From positions 1 through 35,460 of the IMG/VR virus record IMGVR_UViG_3300047476_001355: DNA of 35,460 bases. One strand, 5' to 3'. Below the pieces are notes generated by a model. The model was given only the letters and a program-made list of their open reading frames with translations. It was not told the DNA's origin and did no database searches. Positions 32,813 to 35,460 of the stretch are shown one piece after another; positions within the stretch are counted from its first letter, which is position 1; each line of letters starts with the position of its first letter. This DNA comes from a virus. The position numbers were made by a program, and so were the translations under genes.

Positions 32813-35245
32813 TTAAGATGAACAACCAAAACAATCAAATTGACTGTCTACTGGTTTTTCAGGTAAATTCATATTATTAAAATCAACCTTAGGTGTCTCA
32901 ACTATTGGTTTTGGTCTTTCAATCTTTGAGATATCAACTGCCAAATGTTTAGCACCTGTTGATATTGCTTTGGTCCTAACATAATAACAAAGTGTTTTCA
33001 ATCCTTTTTCCCAAGAATGGAAGTGTGATGAAGTAATCTTTGATAACGTTGGGTTCGCCATATAGATATTCATCGACTGTGATTGGTCAATGAATGGTGC
33101 TCTATCTGCCGCCATATCAATAAGTTCTCTTTGCGAAATTTCCCAAATTGTTTTATATTTTTGAATTAGGTGTTCAATTCTTTTAACTTTAAAGTTGTAA
33201 CGTTTGTCTTCTAAATCAAGGTAATTATTAAAGTTTACATTTTGGATTGACCCTTCATTAAGAATGATTTCATTCTTTAAATCTTCACACCATATACCAA
33301 TTTTTTCAAAGTCACTAATTAAGTATTTATTAACAATCATAATTTCACCACCAACGACTCTTCTATTAAATAATGCGGAGTGAGCGGGTTCTGTCATTTC
33401 AAACGAACCTGTGATTTTTGCTGATGATGCAACAGGCATCTGAGCGGTGAATAAAGAATTACAAACACCATGATTTGAAACTTCTAATTTAAGACTTTCC
33501 CAATCCCACATTCTACCTAATCCTTCGTAGTCAAGACCCCACATATCAAATTGGAAAACTCCTTTTGACATTGGAGAACCTTCGAAATGAGCATATGGTT
33601 TGTATTCTCCTGACTTACACAATTCCATACTTTCAGTAATCGCTGCAAAATAAATAGTTTCGAAAATGTTCTTGTTTAATTGTTTCGCATCTTCCGAAGT
33701 GAAGATATAATCCATTAAATAAAACACATCCGCTAATCCTTGGGTCCCAATAGCAATTGCTCTTTGTTCAAGACCTCCTTTACGTCCTTTCTCGGTTGAG
33801 TAGTTATTAATATCTACCACTTTATTTAATGCTCGAACCACTTTTCTTACTTCAGAATAAAGTAGTTTAAAATCGAATTTACCATCAATAATAAAGTTCT
33901 TTAATACCATTGATGAAAGTGTACATATCGCAGTAGTCTCTTCATCGGTGTATTGATAAATCTCATTACAAAGGTTCGATTGTTTAATTACACCAATATT
34001 TTGGTGATTAGTCTTTCTATTCGCACTATCCTTAGAACATAAATAAGGAACGCCTGTTTCAACTTGTGATTCAATAATTTTTGTCCAAATATCTTGAGCT
34101 TTAACCTTTTTACCGATACCAAGACTAACTGCCTTATTATATTCTTCTTCATATTCTTGTCCGTAACATTCTTGTAACGGTTTTAAACCCGCTCTTTTAA
34201 TATCATTAGGACAGAATAGATACCAATCGCTATTTGATTTAACCGCCCTCATGAAATTATCAGGTATCCATAAAGCAGTGAATAAATCACGAGCTCTTAG
34301 TTCCTCAGCACCTGTGTTTTTCTTGATATCTAATAAGTCAAAAATATCTTTATGCCAAGGTTCAAGATAAATTGCCGCACTACCTGGTCTCCTACCTTGT
34401 TGGTTGAAGAATCTAAGTGATTCGTTAACAATCTTAAGATACTTTAATAATCCTCCCGCGAAACCTCCTGATGAAGAAATCCTACTTTCTTTACTTCTAA
34501 TATTTGACATCGATAATCCAATCCCTGCAGCATCTGATGAGTACGTCGAGATGTCGTTTAACGTATTTAATAATCCGTTACGAGAATCTGAATTGTTATA
34601 ATGTAAAACACAAGACGCTAATTGCGGTACTTTGGTACCTGCGTTAATCATGATTGGTGTTGCTGGTGAAATCAACTGATTAGATAATGATTTATAATAC
34701 TCAACCGCTTGTTCAAATGATTTAGTCACCCAAATGGCAACTCTCATATACATGTGTTGAGGTCTTTCAATTACCTTACCGTTTGATAATTTTAATAAGT
34801 ACATTTCTTGTAGAGACCTCCAAGCAAAATAATCAAAATTATAATCATTGTCGTGATTAATTACTTCGTCAATTTTCTCAGGACCATACTTTTCAATCAT
34901 ATTCATAAATTCATCATTAACGATTCCTTCATCGTGTAACATGTGCATAGTATTCGAGAAACTACTATCGGTTTCCTTATGATATGAAGAAATCGCAACT
35001 GAAGAAGCTAAACGAGAATAATCATGATGACTACCTGTAAAAGCCGCAGCAATTTCATAAATAAGTTTATCTAACTCTTTAGTCGTAATCAATCCTTCGG
35101 TAGGTACTGAAGTGATTACTTTTATAAAAATCTCATCTGAATTAACGTTCAATCCTTTAGATGCTCGTTTAATTCGATTATAGATTTTCTGTGGATTAAA
35201 CGACGCGTCGTCTCCACTTCGTTTTTTAATTCTAAGTGACATCAT
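32813..35245 (-). CDS. nrdA: Class Ia ribonucleoside-diphosphate reductase, alpha subunit
   Basis: 810 aa. An N-terminal ATP-cone domain (about 3-90) is followed by the barrel. Catalytic residues are visible: C212 (ASCVLHY) and C441 (AICTLSS) as the redox pair, N424-x-C426-x-E428 (SNLCNEI) as the active-site triad, a YY pair in LKTLCYYVRT for radical transfer, and C805-x-x-C808 in the FDCFGCSS tail that is re-reduced by thioredoxin or glutaredoxin. All key residues are intact, so the enzyme should reduce NDPs to dNDPs to supply phage DNA synthesis. Two adjacent ATGs open the frame. It follows nrdB by 18 nt and ends at a strong palindromic terminator. Confidence 0.97.
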   Translation of the reverse strand: MMSLRIKKRSGDDASFNPQKIYNRIKRASKGLNVNSDEIFIKVITSVPTEGLITTKELDKLIYEIAAAFTGSHHDYSRLASSVAISSYHKETDSSFSNTMHMLHDEGIVNDEFMNMIEKYGPEKIDEVINHDNDYNFDYFAWRSLQEMYLLKLSNGKVIERPQHMYMRVAIWVTKSFEQAVEYYKSLSNQLISPATPIMINAGTKVPQLASCVLHYNNSDSRNGLLNTLNDISTYSSDAAGIGLSMSNIRSKESRISSSGGFAGGLLKYLKIVNESLRFFNQQGRRPGSAAIYLEPWHKDIFDLLDIKKNTGAEELRARDLFTALWIPDNFMRAVKSNSDWYLFCPNDIKRAGLKPLQECYGQEYEEEYNKAVSLGIGKKVKAQDIWTKIIESQVETGVPYLCSKDSANRKTNHQNIGVIKQSNLCNEIYQYTDEETTAICTLSSMVLKNFIIDGKFDFKLLYSEVRKVVRALNKVVDINNYSTEKGRKGGLEQRAIAIGTQGLADVFYLMDYIFTSEDAKQLNKNIFETIYFAAITESMELCKSGEYKPYAHFEGSPMSKGVFQFDMWGLDYEGLGRMWDWESLKLEVSNHGVCNSLFTAQMPVASSAKITGSFEMTEPAHSALFNRRVVGGEIMIVNKYLISDFEKIGIWCEDLKNEIILNEGSIQNVNFNNYLDLEDKRYNFKVKRIEHLIQKYKTIWEISQRELIDMAADRAPFIDQSQSMNIYMANPTLSKITSSHFHSWEKGLKTLCYYVRTKAISTGAKHLAVDISKIERPKPIVETPKVDFNNMNLPEKPVDSQFDCFGCSS

Positions 35246-35263
35246 ATTGTAATAAATTTTTAA

Positions 35264-35460
35264 TTAAAAATCATCAGTAAAAGAAATTGTTTCATTCAAT
35301 TTCGCTTTCTGATATTCAACAGTTCTAGATTCGAAAAAATTACCTTTAGTTTCAACCGCAATTTGTTCCATAAATTTAAATGGTTGTTCAACATTGAAGT
35401 GTTTTTTACATCCTAATTTAATTAGTAATCCATCAACCACAAATTCAAGATATTGTTTCA
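35264..35460 (-). CDS. nrdB: Ribonucleoside-diphosphate reductase beta subunit, 3' end (partial)
   Basis: Only the last 65 codons are inside the window; the 5' part lies beyond position 35460. My translation reads KQYLEFVVDGLLIKLGCKKH, then FNVEQPFKFMEQIAVETKGN, FFESRTVEYQKAKLNE and a TISFTDDF end. This matches the C-terminal region of class Ia NrdB, including the NFFExRxxEYQKA element and an acidic/aromatic tail that docks on NrdA. The metal-ligand residues lie in the missing part. The stop is TAA at 35264-35266, 18 nt before nrdA. Confidence 0.9.
   Translation of the reverse strand, partial: KQYLEFVVDGLLIKLGCKKHFNVEQPFKFMEQIAVETKGNFFESRTVEYQKAKLNETISFTDDF

Noticed and set aside
34404-34601. 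Plus-strand 65-aa frame
   Set aside because: Antisense within nrdA, a strongly conserved enzyme gene.

Overview
The window is a continuous piece of an AT-rich tailed-phage genome, most likely a large myovirus infecting a Bacteroidetes (probably flavobacterial) host. The phage assignment rests on a T4-type baseplate pair (gp25-like and gp6-like), a phage-style DnaG-type primase, an Mre11/gp47-type metallophosphatase, a RuvC-fold resolvase, class Ia ribonucleotide reductase genes and densely packed genes joined by TAATG or ATGA junctions. The host assignment is inference: no Shine-Dalgarno-like sequences are evident before the start codons I examined, the composition is AT-rich, and several virion proteins carry GGTPPY-type repeats like those of the flavobacterial gliding adhesin SprB, plus Thr-Pro tracts and a PKD-like domain.

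Layout. (1) 110-4329, minus strand: replication/recombination and small accessory genes, read primase > RecB-like nuclease > zinc-ribbon protein > 81-aa protein > Mre11-like phosphatase > coiled-coil repeat protein > small membrane protein. (2) 4409-13775, plus strand: virion surface or tail-fibre block with three Thr-Pro-rich modular proteins (542, 638 and 844 aa), two small paralogues, a short fibre protein and a GT-A-type glycosyltransferase, ending in a RuvC-like resolvase; one small minus-strand gene (7451-7627) lies inside it. (3) 13832-32734, minus strand: baseplate and tail operon beginning with gp25-like and gp6-like proteins, continuing through a 1690-aa protein with a long hydrophobic core and five further virion-like proteins, and ending with a 1241-aa SprB-repeat protein. 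(4) 32813-35460, minus strand: nrdA and the 3' end of nrdB.

Regulation that can be read from the DNA: an 11-bp-arm palindrome separates nrdA from the baseplate operon, and a 12-bp hairpin with a T tract separates the convergent fibre and tail operons. A recurring octamer, TATTTATA or a one-base variant, precedes the first gene of most transcription units, several times exactly 4 nt before the ATG. I read this as a phage (probably late) promoter giving very short or absent leaders, but that is inference.

The most interesting part is the fibre block and the end of the tail operon: mucin-like Thr-Pro tracts next to a phage-encoded glycosyltransferase, SprB-type adhesin repeats in two virion-like proteins on opposite strands, and a previously unfamiliar tandem-duplicated Cys-rich module at the end of the SprB-repeat protein. 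No tRNA, rRNA, CRISPR array, insertion sequence or integrase was seen, and no gene-free stretch exceeds 300 bases.
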